Shown here: positions 38,764-47,260 of the stretch, piece by piece | Numbering within the stretch: position 1 is the stretch's first letter | How the letters are laid out: each line of letters opens with the position of its first letter | NCBI GenBank assembly: GCA_015060165.1 | Contig: SUZC01000002.1 | Location: 1-64,000, forward strand | DNA length: 64,000 nucleotides | Origin: Rikenellaceae bacterium | GTDB taxonomy: Bacteria; Bacteroidota; Bacteroidia; Bacteroidales; Rikenellaceae | Direction: 5' to 3' | Program-made: the position numbers and the translations under genes | The notes under the pieces: model-generated | Database searches by the model: none | Seen by the model: the letters and a program-made list of their open reading frames with translations, nothing else | Told to the model about the DNA's origin: nothing

Positions 38764-40311
38764 ATGACAACAGTTATTATAACAGCTATCGTGTCGGCGA
38801 TTGTGAGTGTGAGCGTGTATTATCTGGTGACGCTCTACATCACAAAGAATACGATAAAAAAACAACGTGAAGCAGCTCTCCGCGAGGCCGAGGCCGAGGG
38901 TGAGATGATAAAGAAGGAGAAGATTTTGCAGGCTAAGGAGCGATTTATAAAGTTGCAAAGCGAGCACGATCGTCAGATAAACGAGCGAAATCAGAAGATT
39001 GCTCAAAGCGAGCAGCGTGCAAAGCAGATTGAGTCGAATTTGCAGAATCAGCAGCGTGACCTTGACCATAAAATCAAGGAGAACGATCGCCTTAAGGAGC
39101 AGATGACTGCTCAGCTCCAGAATCTTAACACTCGCAAGGAGGAACTTGCTGCAGTGATTAAGGAGCAGAATATTCGTTTGGAGCAGATTTCTGGAATGAG
39201 TACAGAGGAGGCTAAGAATATCCTTATCGAGAATATGAAGACCGAGGCTAAAGCCGAGGCTGACGCATATATCAACGAGACTATCGAGGAGGCTAAACTC
39301 ACTGCGACAAAGGAGGCAAAACGTATCATCGTTACCTCTATCCAGCGCGTAGCCACTGAGACTGCTATCGAGAATGCTGTGACAGTATTTAACATCGATA
39401 GCGATGAGGTTAAGGGTCGTATCATTGGTCGTGAGGGTCGTAATATCCGCGCATTGGAGGCTGCTACCGGTATCGAGATTATTGTAGATGATACTCCAGA
39501 GGCTATTATCTTGAGCGGTTTCGATCCTGTTCGTCGCGAGATTGCGCGTTTGGCATTGCACCAGCTTGTAACTGATGGTCGTATCCATCCAGCCCGTATC
39601 GAGGAGGTTGTGGCTAAGGTTAAGAAGCAGATTGAGGAGGAGATTGTTGAGGTTGGTAAACGTACTGCAATCGACTTAGGTATTCACGGTCTGCACCCCG
39701 AGTTGATTCGTCTTATTGGTAAGATGAAGTATCGTTCTTCGTATGGACAGAACTTGTTGCAGCATGCTCGCGAGACCGCAAACCTTGCAGGTATTATGGC
39801 ATCGGAGTTGGGATTGCCGGTTAAGGCTGCACGTCGAGCAGGTCTGTTGCACGATATTGGTAAGGTGCCTGATGATGAGCCAGAGTTGCCACACGCAATT
39901 ATTGGTATGAAGCTGGCAGAGAAGTACAAGGAGAAGCCAGATGTATGCAACGCCGTAGGAGCTCACCACGACGAGGTCGAGATGAATTCGATGATTGCTC
40001 CGATTATTCAGGTATGTGATGCTATTTCAGGAGCTCGCCCGGGAGCACGTCGTGAGGTTGTAGAGTCTTACATCAAGCGTTTGAAGGAGATGGAGGATAT
40101 CGCACTCTCATATCCTGGTGTGGTTAAGACTTACGCTATTCAGGCAGGTCGTGAGTTGCGCGTAATCGTTGGTGCTGATAAGCTCTCGGATCAGGAGTCA
40201 GAGTCATTGTCACACGATATAGCAAAGAAGATTCAGGACGAGATGACTTATCCTGGTCAGGTGAAGATTACCGTTATTCGCGAGACTCGTTCGGTAAGTT
40301 ACGCGAAATAA
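38764..40311 (+). CDS. rny: Ribonuclease Y
   Basis: A 515-aa membrane-anchored endoribonuclease initiating mRNA decay. The start at ATG 38764 gives [21 protein letters not shown], the single N-terminal membrane helix of the family and the normal length; the track start at 38596 would translate through the 6S RNA. A long coiled coil (about 35-200, rich in Lys/Glu/Gln) is followed by the KH domain ([22 protein letters not shown]) and the HD domain with [12 protein letters not shown]. Other conserved parts are [17 protein letters not shown] and [14 protein letters not shown]-like [14 protein letters not shown]. Its terminator is at 40324-40359. Confidence 0.95.
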   Translation: MTTVIITAIVSAIVSVSVYYLVTLYITKNTIKKQREAALREAEAEGEMIKKEKILQAKERFIKLQSEHDRQINERNQKIAQSEQRAKQIESNLQNQQRDLDHKIKENDRLKEQMTAQLQNLNTRKEELAAVIKEQNIRLEQISGMSTEEAKNILIENMKTEAKAEADAYINETIEEAKLTATKEAKRIIVTSIQRVATETAIENAVTVFNIDSDEVKGRIIGREGRNIRALEAATGIEIIVDDTPEAIILSGFDPVRREIARLALHQLVTDGRIHPARIEEVVAKVKKQIEEEIVEVGKRTAIDLGIHGLHPELIRLIGKMKYRSSYGQNLLQHARETANLAGIMASELGLPVKAARRAGLLHDIGKVPDDEPELPHAIIGMKLAEKYKEKPDVCNAVGAHHDEVEMNSMIAPIIQVCDAISGARPGARREVVESYIKRLKEMEDIALSYPGVVKTYAIQAGRELRVIVGADKLSDQESESLSHDIAKKIQDEMTYPGQVKITVIRETRSVSYAK

Positions 40312-40323
40312 TAGTTAACCCGT

Positions 40324-40359
40324 AAAGCGTGGCTCTCGTAAGGTAGCCACGCTTTTTTA
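40324..40359 (+). terminator. rny terminator
   Basis: An 11-bp stem (aaagcgtggct / agccacgcttt) with a 10-nt loop and a T-run. Confidence 0.9.
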
Positions 40360-40431
40360 TATTTCATCATAGAAGATGTGTATGGCGACTGCCATACGCA
40401 GTTTCAAATAACCTTAACACTTCGATATAAT

Positions 40432-41586
40432 ATGCGAATCAGTAGATTATTTATGTTGGCGATGGCTGGCATAGCATTGCTGGGCATCGGTTGTAATTCA
40501 TTTCCTAAGCAGCAGACCGATGAGGCTATCCAGGCTGTTATGAGCGAATTCAATGCAGTGGGTATTTCGGCCGCTGTGGTTAAGGATGGCAAAATTGTAT
40601 ATAACAACTCGTTTGGATATAAGGATTTGGCTACCAAAGCACCCCTGTCAAACGATGATGTTATGAGAATTGCATCTATCTCAAAGTCATTTACGGCAAC
40701 ATCTCTCTTGCAGCTTGTCGATAAGGGCGTTATCTCGCTCGATGATGATGTAAGTGACTTGATAGGTTTTAAGATTCGTAATCCTCATCACCCCGATATT
40801 CCTATTACTCTGAAAATGGTGCTTTCACATACGGCAAGTATTAAGGATAAGGCAGATTATTTTACTCTCGACCATTTGAATCCTGCGGTGTATGGTAATT
40901 GTGTTGAGTCATATTTTACCTACAAGCCTGGCGAGGGATACAACTACTCTAATATGGGTTTGAATCTTGCGGGTACCATTTTGGAAAAGGTTTCGGGCGT
41001 AAGATTTGATGAGTATGTAAAGAAGAATATTATCGAGCCGCTCGGCCTATATGGAGGTCATAACGTCGATTTGCTCGATAGCGACAAGTTTGCACGCATC
41101 TACAATTTTCGAAATGGAGAGTACGTAGAGTCAACAGGTGCATATCGTAGCACTGCCGATGCTATGGCAGATTATAAGTTTGGTTATTCTTCGCCCATCT
41201 TCTCACCTACGGGTGGTGTGAAAATCTCGGCATACGATTTGGCTAAGTATATGATCATGCATATGAATTATGGTGAGTATGGTGGTGTTCGCATCATATC
41301 GGAGCAGAGTGCCAAACTGATGCAGACCCCAGTTAGCTCTAGTGGTTATGGCTTGTGTCTTACCGAGTTCGATGATAAAGTTGAAGATGAAAAGTATAAA
41401 GCACCAGGCAATTATCTCATTGGTCATACTGGCGGAGCGTATGGTCTAAGTAGTATCATGATTTGGAGTCCCGCCGACGGTTGGGGTATTGTTGCAATGA
41501 CCAATGGTTGGACATCGGTTAAAGGCAAGAATTTCCTGAACGAATTGACTAATGCAATCTATCAAGCCTGCATAGCAGAGAAGTAA
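40432..41586 (+). CDS. Beta-lactamase-like serine hydrolase lipoprotein
   Basis: A 384-aa lipoprotein (MLAMAGIALLGIGC lipobox) of the class C beta-lactamase/D,D-peptidase (PF00144) fold. The track start at 40378 adds 18 residues before the signal; ATG 40432 is chosen. Active-site motifs: SISKSFTATSLL (SxxK), YNYSNMGLNLAG (YxN) and GHTGGAYGL (HxG). Such proteins are usually esterases, D-aminopeptidases or peptidases rather than resistance enzymes, and the substrate is not predictable here. A hairpin in the leader (tgtgtatggc / gccatacgca, 40377-40400) precedes the start by 31 nt. It is monocistronic and ends at a bidirectional terminator. Confidence 0.85.
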   Translation: MRISRLFMLAMAGIALLGIGCNSFPKQQTDEAIQAVMSEFNAVGISAAVVKDGKIVYNNSFGYKDLATKAPLSNDDVMRIASISKSFTATSLLQLVDKGVISLDDDVSDLIGFKIRNPHHPDIPITLKMVLSHTASIKDKADYFTLDHLNPAVYGNCVESYFTYKPGEGYNYSNMGLNLAGTILEKVSGVRFDEYVKKNIIEPLGLYGGHNVDLLDSDKFARIYNFRNGEYVESTGAYRSTADAMADYKFGYSSPIFSPTGGVKISAYDLAKYMIMHMNYGEYGGVRIISEQSAKLMQTPVSSSGYGLCLTEFDDKVEDEKYKAPGNYLIGHTGGAYGLSSIMIWSPADGWGIVAMTNGWTSVKGKNFLNELTNAIYQACIAEK

Positions 41587-41601
41587 ACAGCCTATTCTTT
41601 A

Positions 41602-41645
41602 CAAAACGAGGCTCCTAACTTAATTTGTTAGCGAGCCTCGTTTTG
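41602..41645. terminator. Bidirectional terminator between serine hydrolase and ruvC
   Basis: caaaacgaggctc pairs with gagcctcgttttg and ctaac with gttag, with a single bulged C. T-runs on both strands suit convergent genes. Confidence 0.9.
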
Positions 41646-41654
41646 CATTGTATC

Positions 41655-42269
41655 CTATTGCTTTATTCTATCGGGATTGTTTCTTAGGAATGTCTCCCAC
41701 GATGAGGAACCCTTCACTGCTTTCTTGCCTCCGCCAAGTCCCTTTACTCGCTCTGTACCCATTGCAACCGATATGGGAGTGCGTGCGGTAAAGTAGTGAC
41801 ACATAGCAACAGCCATACCATCGGTAGCATCCAGTCGACGGGGTGTGTAATCCAATTTAAGCATACGTTTCACGATTGCTGCCACCTGCTCCTTCGATGC
41901 CGAGCCGGAGCCAGCAATGGCCTGCTTGATGCGTGACGGTGCATACTCAAATACCTCTTTGTCAAAGCTTAGAGCTGCAGCCATAGCCACACCCTGAGCA
42001 CGCCCCAATTTGAGCATACTCTGCACATTCACCCCAAAAAAAGGCGATTCCAAAGCCACTTCGCGCGGTTGATAATCCTTTATTAGCTTGCTCACTCGGT
42101 CGAATATGTAACGCAGTTTGCGATAGGGGTCGCTCATTGTGTGCAGATCGATGTCACCCATCACCACCGAACGCAGTTTATTGCCCTCGACCTCTATGAT
42201 GCCGTAACCCATATAGTTCGTGCCAGGGTCGATGCCCATAATGCGATATGTCGATGCTTTTTCGGCCAT
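41655..42269 (-). CDS. ruvC: Holliday junction resolvase RuvC
   Basis: A 204-aa RNase H-fold endonuclease cutting Holliday junctions with RuvAB. Acidic catalytic residues: Asp in MGIDPGTNYMGYGI, Glu in VALESPFFG, and the C-terminal pair in LDATDGMAVAMCHY. It is slightly longer than E. coli RuvC through a Lys/Ser-rich C-terminal tail (GLGGGKKAVKGSSSW). It has its own promoter, whose -33 box lies in the loop of the upstream terminator. Confidence 0.95.
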   Translation of the reverse strand: MAEKASTYRIMGIDPGTNYMGYGIIEVEGNKLRSVVMGDIDLHTMSDPYRKLRYIFDRVSKLIKDYQPREVALESPFFGVNVQSMLKLGRAQGVAMAAALSFDKEVFEYAPSRIKQAIAGSGSASKEQVAAIVKRMLKLDYTPRRLDATDGMAVAMCHYFTARTPISVAMGTERVKGLGGGKKAVKGSSSWETFLRNNPDRIKQ

Positions 42270-42297
42270 TGCGTGTGGTGGTAAATTTTCTACAAGA

Positions 42298-42329
42298 CAA
42301 ATATAATGAAAATTCCCAAACCCAACAAA
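42298..42329 (-). promoter_or_regulatory. ruvC promoter overlapping a terminator loop
   Basis: On the minus strand it reads TTTG-N20-TATATTTG (plus-strand CAAA 42326-42329, CAAATATA 42298-42305). The -33 box falls in the 6-nt loop of the hairpin 42312-42343. Confidence 0.72.
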
Positions 42330-42343
42330 GTGGGTTTGGGAAT
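42312..42343 (-). terminator. Terminator of the first TlpA lipoprotein gene
   Basis: A perfect 13-bp stem (attcccaaaccca / tgggtttgggaat) with loop acaaag, 48 nt beyond the stop codon on the minus strand, followed by a T-rich tail. Confidence 0.82.
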
Positions 42344-42390
42344 ATCTTATATTGTATTTCTTGTGGAGTAAAATCTTTTCTATGCGGAGA

Positions 42391-43476
42391 TTACTTCAAC
42401 AACTCCTCAATCTTCTTCTCCAAAGCCTCACCGCGCAGATTTTTTGCGATGATTTTGCCCGTTGAGCAATCTATCAGGAAGTTGGCTGGAATAGCCGTGA
42501 TATAATACTCTTTGGGTGCGGGCGAATTTCCCACCTTCAAACCGCTCACATTTATCCACTCCATTCCAATCTTTTTCATCGCACTTTCCCAATCCTTTTT
42601 GTTGGCATCGAGCGACGACGCATAAACCTCAAATCCCTTTTTGTGGAATTTGTTGTATGTCGCTTTGAGGTTTGGCATCTCGTTCATACAAGGGCCGCAC
42701 CACGAAGCCCAAAACTCCAACAATATAAATCTGTTACCCTCTTTTTCGACAACGCTTTTCAATGAAATCTCCTTGCCGTCGGCAGTTGGCTCGGTAACGT
42801 CGCTGTATGGGTTGCCAATCTCGAAGCGAGTGGCACGTTTGGCCTCCTCGATTTGCGTGGCAAAATACTCCTGCTTGTGTGGTAAAAGAGCGTATAGCTC
42901 CAACTGCTCGGTTGGCTCGAACTCATCGGCCATATAATCTGCCACGAAAACACCAAACTCGTTCTCGGCATTATCGGCTATCTGTTTGTGAACATATTCA
43001 AATCCTAAGTTGAGGATCTCCTCCTCGTCGAGACCATCTTCCTCGGCTTTCTCTATTAGTGAGTTGATATCGTTAAAGAATGTGAAGATTTTATTGTTTA
43101 ACTCTGTCCCGATAGGTGCGTGTATATCATTGCTGAAAGCGGTCTTGATTCGTCCCTCTTCGAGGATAAAACGGTGTACAATCATAGGCTTGTCGAATCT
43201 GAGCGAGTCGTTATAGACACGTGTCATAACGTAGGCGATAGTCGGCTGCTCGATTGTGCCCTCAAATCGGAATTGGTTGTTCTCGATTCTTACAGAGTCG
43301 ATGTAGTCATAGTCGCCAGAACTATTCTTCTGAATGCAGAGGTATGCCCACTCCCCGTCGGGGCAACGGCCTGTTGTGTCTTTTCCCGTTACGATGTACG
43401 AGTTGGGAGCTGAGCAACCAATGGCACAGCACGCAACGATGCTTGCAATAGCGATAAAGCAGTAAATCTTTTTCAT
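42391..43476 (-). CDS. DUF4369/TlpA-type thioredoxin lipoprotein
   Basis: A 361-aa lipoprotein (IASIVACCAIGC lipobox). The N-terminal about 200 residues are a beta-rich DUF4369-like domain (IDSVRIENNQFRFEGTIEQP). The C-terminal AhpC/TlpA thioredoxin domain has ILLEFWASWCGPCMNEMPNLK (WCGPC active site), GFEVYASSLDANKKDWESA and the cis-Pro segment ITAIPANFLIDCSTGKII. It should act as a periplasmic or surface disulfide reductase. It is a paralogue of the next gene upstream on the strand; the C-terminal 140 residues are very similar, the N-terminal parts less so. Confidence 0.85.
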   Translation of the reverse strand: MKKIYCFIAIASIVACCAIGCSAPNSYIVTGKDTTGRCPDGEWAYLCIQKNSSGDYDYIDSVRIENNQFRFEGTIEQPTIAYVMTRVYNDSLRFDKPMIVHRFILEEGRIKTAFSNDIHAPIGTELNNKIFTFFNDINSLIEKAEEDGLDEEEILNLGFEYVHKQIADNAENEFGVFVADYMADEFEPTEQLELYALLPHKQEYFATQIEEAKRATRFEIGNPYSDVTEPTADGKEISLKSVVEKEGNRFILLEFWASWCGPCMNEMPNLKATYNKFHKKGFEVYASSLDANKKDWESAMKKIGMEWINVSGLKVGNSPAPKEYYITAIPANFLIDCSTGKIIAKNLRGEALEKKIEELLK

Positions 43477-43557
43477 AGTGATAAAAGCGTTTGATGTTAA
43501 TTTGTAATTAGTATATTATGATTGTTGGATAATTGGTAAAGGCTTGTGTATTAATTA

Positions 43558-43591
43558 ATTACCCCGCCCTGCTATTGCGAGGAGGGGTAAT
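43558..43591 (-). terminator. Terminator between the two TlpA lipoprotein genes
   Basis: attacccc (43558-43565) pairs with ggggtaat (43584-43591) around an 18-nt loop with further possible pairing. It lies 20 nt past the stop of the 43612-44691 gene on the minus strand. Confidence 0.6.
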
Positions 43592-43611
43592 CATATCATT
43601 GTCGCGAGTTA

Positions 43612-44691
43612 TTACTTCAAAAGCTCTGCAAGTTTCTCCTCCAACGCAGCGCCACGCAAGCCCTTAGCTACGATTTTGCCTGTTGAGCAGTCGATAAGGA
43701 AGTTTGCGGGGATAGAGTTTACAGCGTAGTCGTTGCGAGAGGGAGTATCCCAATACTTCACGTTGCTAACGTGCAACCAATTCATCTTCTTATCTTTGAT
43801 AGCCTTCTCCCAATTCTCCTTCTTCTGATCCAAAGATACAGCGTAAATCTCGAAGCCCTTCTTGTGATACTTGTCATAAGCTGCCTTCAAGTGGGGAACC
43901 TCCATCATGCAAGGACCACACCAAGATGCCCAGAAATCGAGCAAGATATACTTGTTCTTCTTGTTCTCAACTGCGCTCTTCAATGAAAGCTGCTTGCCGT
44001 CGGGTGTTGGCTCGGTGATGTCGATATAAGGATTACCGGGAGCTACCTTCAAAGCCTGCTCTGCGCCCTTCTTCATATCGGCCAATTTCTCCTGCTTATC
44101 AGCTGGCATAGCTGCGATGATATCGAGAATCTGCTGAGGCTCGAACTGATAGTATGATCTGCTGAGCTGATCGCTACCAAACTGGTTAGCCGCATTCTCA
44201 ACGATAGTGTTGAAGCGCAAGTCTGTGAGCTCCTTCTGTGCAGCCTGAATAGCAGCATCATCCTTAGCCTCGTAAGCCTTGTTGACACGCTCGTAGATCT
44301 CGCTCAACTTTGTGCTGAATGCAGTGTTGGCATCGTTCAACAAGCTACCTGTTGCGTTGTAGTTCTTTTTCTCTGCATCTACAACGTTGATTACGATCTT
44401 GCCAGCCTCTACGTATACGGGAACTGTAGCCACAGCCTCGCGAGGGTTAGATGAACCAACAGCGATGTATGCCATATATGCAGCTTCAGGAGCCTCACCC
44501 TTGAACTTGAATGAGTTCTTCTCAACTACAACTGAATCTACGGGAGTCATCTTGCGGTTCTCGGTCTTAAGCATATAGACCATCTTGCCATCCTCAAAAG
44601 CAGCGTTGCTACCAGAGATGGTGTACTTTGTACCATTGTCGCAGCTTGCCAATGCCGCAGCTGCCAATACGATTGTAAAAATCTTTTTCAT
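43612..44691 (-). CDS. DUF4369/TlpA-type thioredoxin lipoprotein (paralogue)
   Basis: A 359-aa lipoprotein (TIVLAAAALASC lipobox). The DUF4369-like N-terminal domain has KYTISGSNAAFEDGKMVYML and VDSVVVEKNSFKFKGEAP; a helical region follows (about 110-200), then a TlpA thioredoxin domain with ILLDFWASWCGPCMMEVPHL, FEIYAVSLDQKKENWEKAI and NSIPANFLIDCSTGKIVAKGLRG. The same ending occurs in the neighbouring gene, indicating tandem duplication. It is 65 nt downstream of lpxD with no visible own promoter, so it may be read from the lpxD promoter. Likely function is disulfide reduction in the periplasm. Confidence 0.87.
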   Translation of the reverse strand: MKKIFTIVLAAAALASCDNGTKYTISGSNAAFEDGKMVYMLKTENRKMTPVDSVVVEKNSFKFKGEAPEAAYMAYIAVGSSNPREAVATVPVYVEAGKIVINVVDAEKKNYNATGSLLNDANTAFSTKLSEIYERVNKAYEAKDDAAIQAAQKELTDLRFNTIVENAANQFGSDQLSRSYYQFEPQQILDIIAAMPADKQEKLADMKKGAEQALKVAPGNPYIDITEPTPDGKQLSLKSAVENKKNKYILLDFWASWCGPCMMEVPHLKAAYDKYHKKGFEIYAVSLDQKKENWEKAIKDKKMNWLHVSNVKYWDTPSRNDYAVNSIPANFLIDCSTGKIVAKGLRGAALEEKLAELLK

Positions 44692-44756
44692 TCTATTATT
44701 TTTTATTGTGTTGATTAAATCTCTGCGTTGATTGAGTCTGTTTTTGTTATACGATG

Positions 44757-45800
44757 TTACTCATTATTCTTTGCAGTATTCTCCTTTGCTGCTTTCTCCA
44801 AAGCTGTTACTCTACGCTGCAGCTCTGGCAGGGTCTTGAATACGGCGAATGAACGGTGGTAATTGATTCCTGCCAATGCGGGCGAGCCAAAGCGAATCTC
44901 TCCATCGGGAACATCTTTGTCCAATCCCGACTGTGAGCCGATCTTTACATAGTTGCCCACTGTAACGTGGTCGGCAATGCCCACCTGACCTGCGAGGAAG
45001 CAGTTGCGGCCCACCTTCGATGTGCCCGCTATGCCTGTTTGTGCTGATGATACGGTATTCTCGCCCACTTCCACATTGTGGCCAATCTGAATCAAGTTGT
45101 CGAGCTTTACGCCCTTGCGAATAATGGTGGAATCGGTCTTTGCGCGGTCGATGCAGGTGTTTGCTCCAATCTCTACATTATCCTCAATAATAACATTTCC
45201 CAACTGTGGAATCTTGTCGAATGTTCCATCGGGCTTGGGCAGGAATCCGAAACCATCAGCTCCGATAACTGCGCCAGCGTGGATAATACAGTTGGCTCCC
45301 ACTCGGCAACCCTCATAAATCTTCACACCCGGGTAGAGTGTGGTACCGGCTCCAACCTTCACTCCGTCGCCTACATATACCTGCGGATAGATCTTTGCTC
45401 CGTCACCAACTACTGCGCCGGCCTCGATTACTGCAAAATCACCTATGTAGCAGTTCTCGCCGATGGTTGCCTTCTCTGAGATAGATGCCATCTTGCTAAT
45501 GCCTTTCTTCTGAGGTTTCATTGCGTTGTACATCTCCAGAAGTTGGAGTACCGCTGCTCCCACGTCGGGAATTTTGATAAGCGTAGCCTTGACTTCGCTC
45601 TTAGGCTCGAAGTCATTGCTTACTAATATGATAGAGGCATTGCTTGAATATACAAACTGTTCATATTTGGGATTAGTGAGATAGGTGAGAGAACCCTGCT
45701 TGCCACCCTCGATAGAGGATACTGTGTGTACTGCTGCGTTCTTGTCGCCTACCACCGTGCCGCCCAAAAGACCGGCAATCATCTCTGCTGTAAATTCCAT
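44757..45800 (-). CDS. lpxD: UDP-3-O-acylglucosamine N-acyltransferase LpxD
   Basis: A 347-aa lipid A biosynthesis enzyme adding a 3-hydroxyacyl chain to the amino group of UDP-3-O-acylglucosamine. The N-terminal uridine-binding domain (about 1-100: IAGLLGGTVVGDKN, SLTYLTNPKYE) precedes a left-handed beta-helix of hexapeptide repeats (IGENCYIGDFAVIEAGAVVG onward), with the conserved IIHAGAVIGADGFGF and IQIGHNVEVGENT parts holding the catalytic His. The C-terminal helix is VFKTLPELQRRVTALEKAA. It has a strong promoter at 45874-45905. Confidence 0.95.
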   Translation of the reverse strand: MEFTAEMIAGLLGGTVVGDKNAAVHTVSSIEGGKQGSLTYLTNPKYEQFVYSSNASIILVSNDFEPKSEVKATLIKIPDVGAAVLQLLEMYNAMKPQKKGISKMASISEKATIGENCYIGDFAVIEAGAVVGDGAKIYPQVYVGDGVKVGAGTTLYPGVKIYEGCRVGANCIIHAGAVIGADGFGFLPKPDGTFDKIPQLGNVIIEDNVEIGANTCIDRAKTDSTIIRKGVKLDNLIQIGHNVEVGENTVSSAQTGIAGTSKVGRNCFLAGQVGIADHVTVGNYVKIGSQSGLDKDVPDGEIRFGSPALAGINYHRSFAVFKTLPELQRRVTALEKAAKENTAKNNE

Positions 45801-45873
45801 TTTGTAGTGTTGTTATCGGGTTTGCTTTATTTGTGTGTCGTGTGTAACGGATATTGTATAATATCCTAAACTG

Positions 45874-45905
45874 CAAATATATAAACTATTGTGCGATATT
45901 GCAAA
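45874..45905 (-). promoter_or_regulatory. lpxD promoter
   Basis: On the minus strand it reads TTTG-N20-TATATTTG (plus-strand CAAA 45902-45905, CAAATATA 45874-45881), 73 nt before the lpxD start and just after the coaD terminator. Confidence 0.72.
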
Positions 45906-45925
45906 CCCTTTGTCGTATATAGGGA

Positions 45926-45947
45926 CAAAAAAAGCCGCTTATGCGGC
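45926..45947 (-). terminator. Terminator of the tricorn-to-coaD operon
   Basis: On the minus strand, gccgc-ataa-gcggc is followed by seven T. It lies 35 nt after the coaD stop. Confidence 0.82.
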
Positions 45948-45981
45948 CTAATTATTAAAAAACAAGACTTTGTTGCTATCC

Positions 45982-46449
45982 TTAGAGATAATTTTCAAGC
46001 TTAATGCCGTCTGGCATTATTTCATCGGTATTTATTCCAAAAGCGTGTAGTTCGCGGACTGTAGATGAAGAGATATCACTATATTCAGCAGGCGTAAATA
46101 GCATCACGCTCTCCAACTCAGGGAAGAGACGGCGATTGGTTTGAGCCATTGTGCGTTCGTATTCAAAATCAATCGTATTACGTATTCCGCGGATGATAGC
46201 TGTGGCTCCCACTTGGCGAGCGATGTCGCCAGTCAACGAAGAGTATCTGATTACTTCGATGTTAGCATTGCCCATATAGTAATCGCGTATCAACTTCTCG
46301 CGTTGCTCTGCGGCGAGTAGCGATGTTTTGTTTACATTCTCGCCTATGGCAATAACAATCTTGTCGAATAGTCTGAGAGCCTGCTCTACGAGTGCTGCGT
46401 GGCCTCTGGTAAAGGGATCGAACGATCCGGGAAATATTGCTGTCCGCAT
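45982..46449 (-). CDS. coaD: Phosphopantetheine adenylyltransferase
   Basis: A 155-aa nucleotidyltransferase converting 4'-phosphopantetheine and ATP to dephospho-CoA. Motifs: AIFPGSFDPFTRGH (the H-x-G-H-type nucleotide site), SLLAAEQREKLI, IIRGIRNTIDFEYERTMAQTNRRL and YSDISSSTVREL. The length is standard. Last gene of the six-gene minus-strand operon, 11 nt after the aminotransferase-like gene. Confidence 0.96.
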   Translation of the reverse strand: MRTAIFPGSFDPFTRGHAALVEQALRLFDKIVIAIGENVNKTSLLAAEQREKLIRDYYMGNANIEVIRYSSLTGDIARQVGATAIIRGIRNTIDFEYERTMAQTNRRLFPELESVMLFTPAEYSDISSSTVRELHAFGINTDEIMPDGIKLENYL

Positions 46450-46460
46450 AAGTTTAAGTT

Positions 46461-47246
46461 CTATTTTTTGCTATTATAAATCTGTTCCATTGCCGCCGCG
46501 ATACGTTCGGCTGCAATCGACATATAGGGTCGATTGTCGATGTGGGCGGCAGCCGAAATACCTTGATAGCTCCCTAGTAAAACCTCATCAGCCGACTCCA
46601 GCTCAAGAGCCGAAAGTTGCATACGTTGTACTCCATATCCTACTTTCATCGCAGCCCGCTCAACAAGAGTACGCTCTACGGATGCCAGGTTTGATGTTTG
46701 GGAGTATAGGGTATATCCTTTGATGGTAAATATCGGGTTTGCAGAATCGCTTTTTATCTCGCCTTTGGGGCCAATCATTATAGCTGAGTGGTAACCTCTG
46801 CGTCGAGCTATGGCATTGGCTAAAGCCTGAGACTCTATTGAGGCTGAGGTGGGGTAGTCGCCAAGTGGGTTCGACATTGGGAGGGTTGCTATCTCGGGGC
46901 GAAGACTACGCATTACGTAGCCTTGGTATATAGAGTTGCCATGACAGCGAAGTCTATGATTCCCATCCGCGTCGAGCGAAAGTTCAATACCAATCGTCGC
47001 ATTGCGAGATAATCGATTGGCTTGCAATAGCATCGAAGCTTGTCGTTCAAGCTCGCGCGAATCGATATCCAACTCTGTGTCAAATAGTTTTTTTGCCGAT
47101 TGGTTGAGCAGCTCAATATGTTGAGCTATGTGTCGGCAACTATATCCCAACGAGTGTATGTTTTGATAAACGAACGGCATCGAAGAGGCTTGCTCAGTAC
47201 AAAGCTCTCCGTTGAGAATCATATATTTTTCGCACTGTTGGCTCAT
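46461..47246 (-). CDS. Degenerate class IV aminotransferase-like protein
   Basis: A 261-aa protein with the fold-type IV PLP enzyme layout (ADC lyase/BCAT family): MILNGELCTEQASSMPFVYQ resembles the N-terminal start, and GYHSAIMIGPKGEIKSDSANPIFTIKG matches the 'DEAL..G.v.E....NLF' region of PabC. At the position of the PLP-binding lysine (PabC K140, G-I-K-H-L-N-R) this protein has TSASIESQ, with no lysine, and the conserved Glu of the 'tE' step is Lys. It may have lost PLP chemistry or be a binding or structural protein. It lies between holA (14-nt gap) and coaD (11 nt) in the operon. The family placement is my reading; activity is doubtful. Confidence 0.65.
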   Translation of the reverse strand: MSQQCEKYMILNGELCTEQASSMPFVYQNIHSLGYSCRHIAQHIELLNQSAKKLFDTELDIDSRELERQASMLLQANRLSRNATIGIELSLDADGNHRLRCHGNSIYQGYVMRSLRPEIATLPMSNPLGDYPTSASIESQALANAIARRRGYHSAIMIGPKGEIKSDSANPIFTIKGYTLYSQTSNLASVERTLVERAAMKVGYGVQRMQLSALELESADEVLLGSYQGISAAAHIDNRPYMSIAAERIAAAMEQIYNSKK

Positions 47247-47260
47247 AGTTGGCGAGGTTG

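Noticed and set aside
38589-38870. 93-aa ORF and the N-terminal extension of the rny ORF (38596-38763)
   Set aside because: Both run through the probable 6S RNA; the family start and membrane helix of RNase Y begin at 38764.
38752-39588. 278-aa minus-strand ORF opposite rny
   Set aside because: Leu-rich reverse reading of the coiled-coil region; no signals, and rny is certain.
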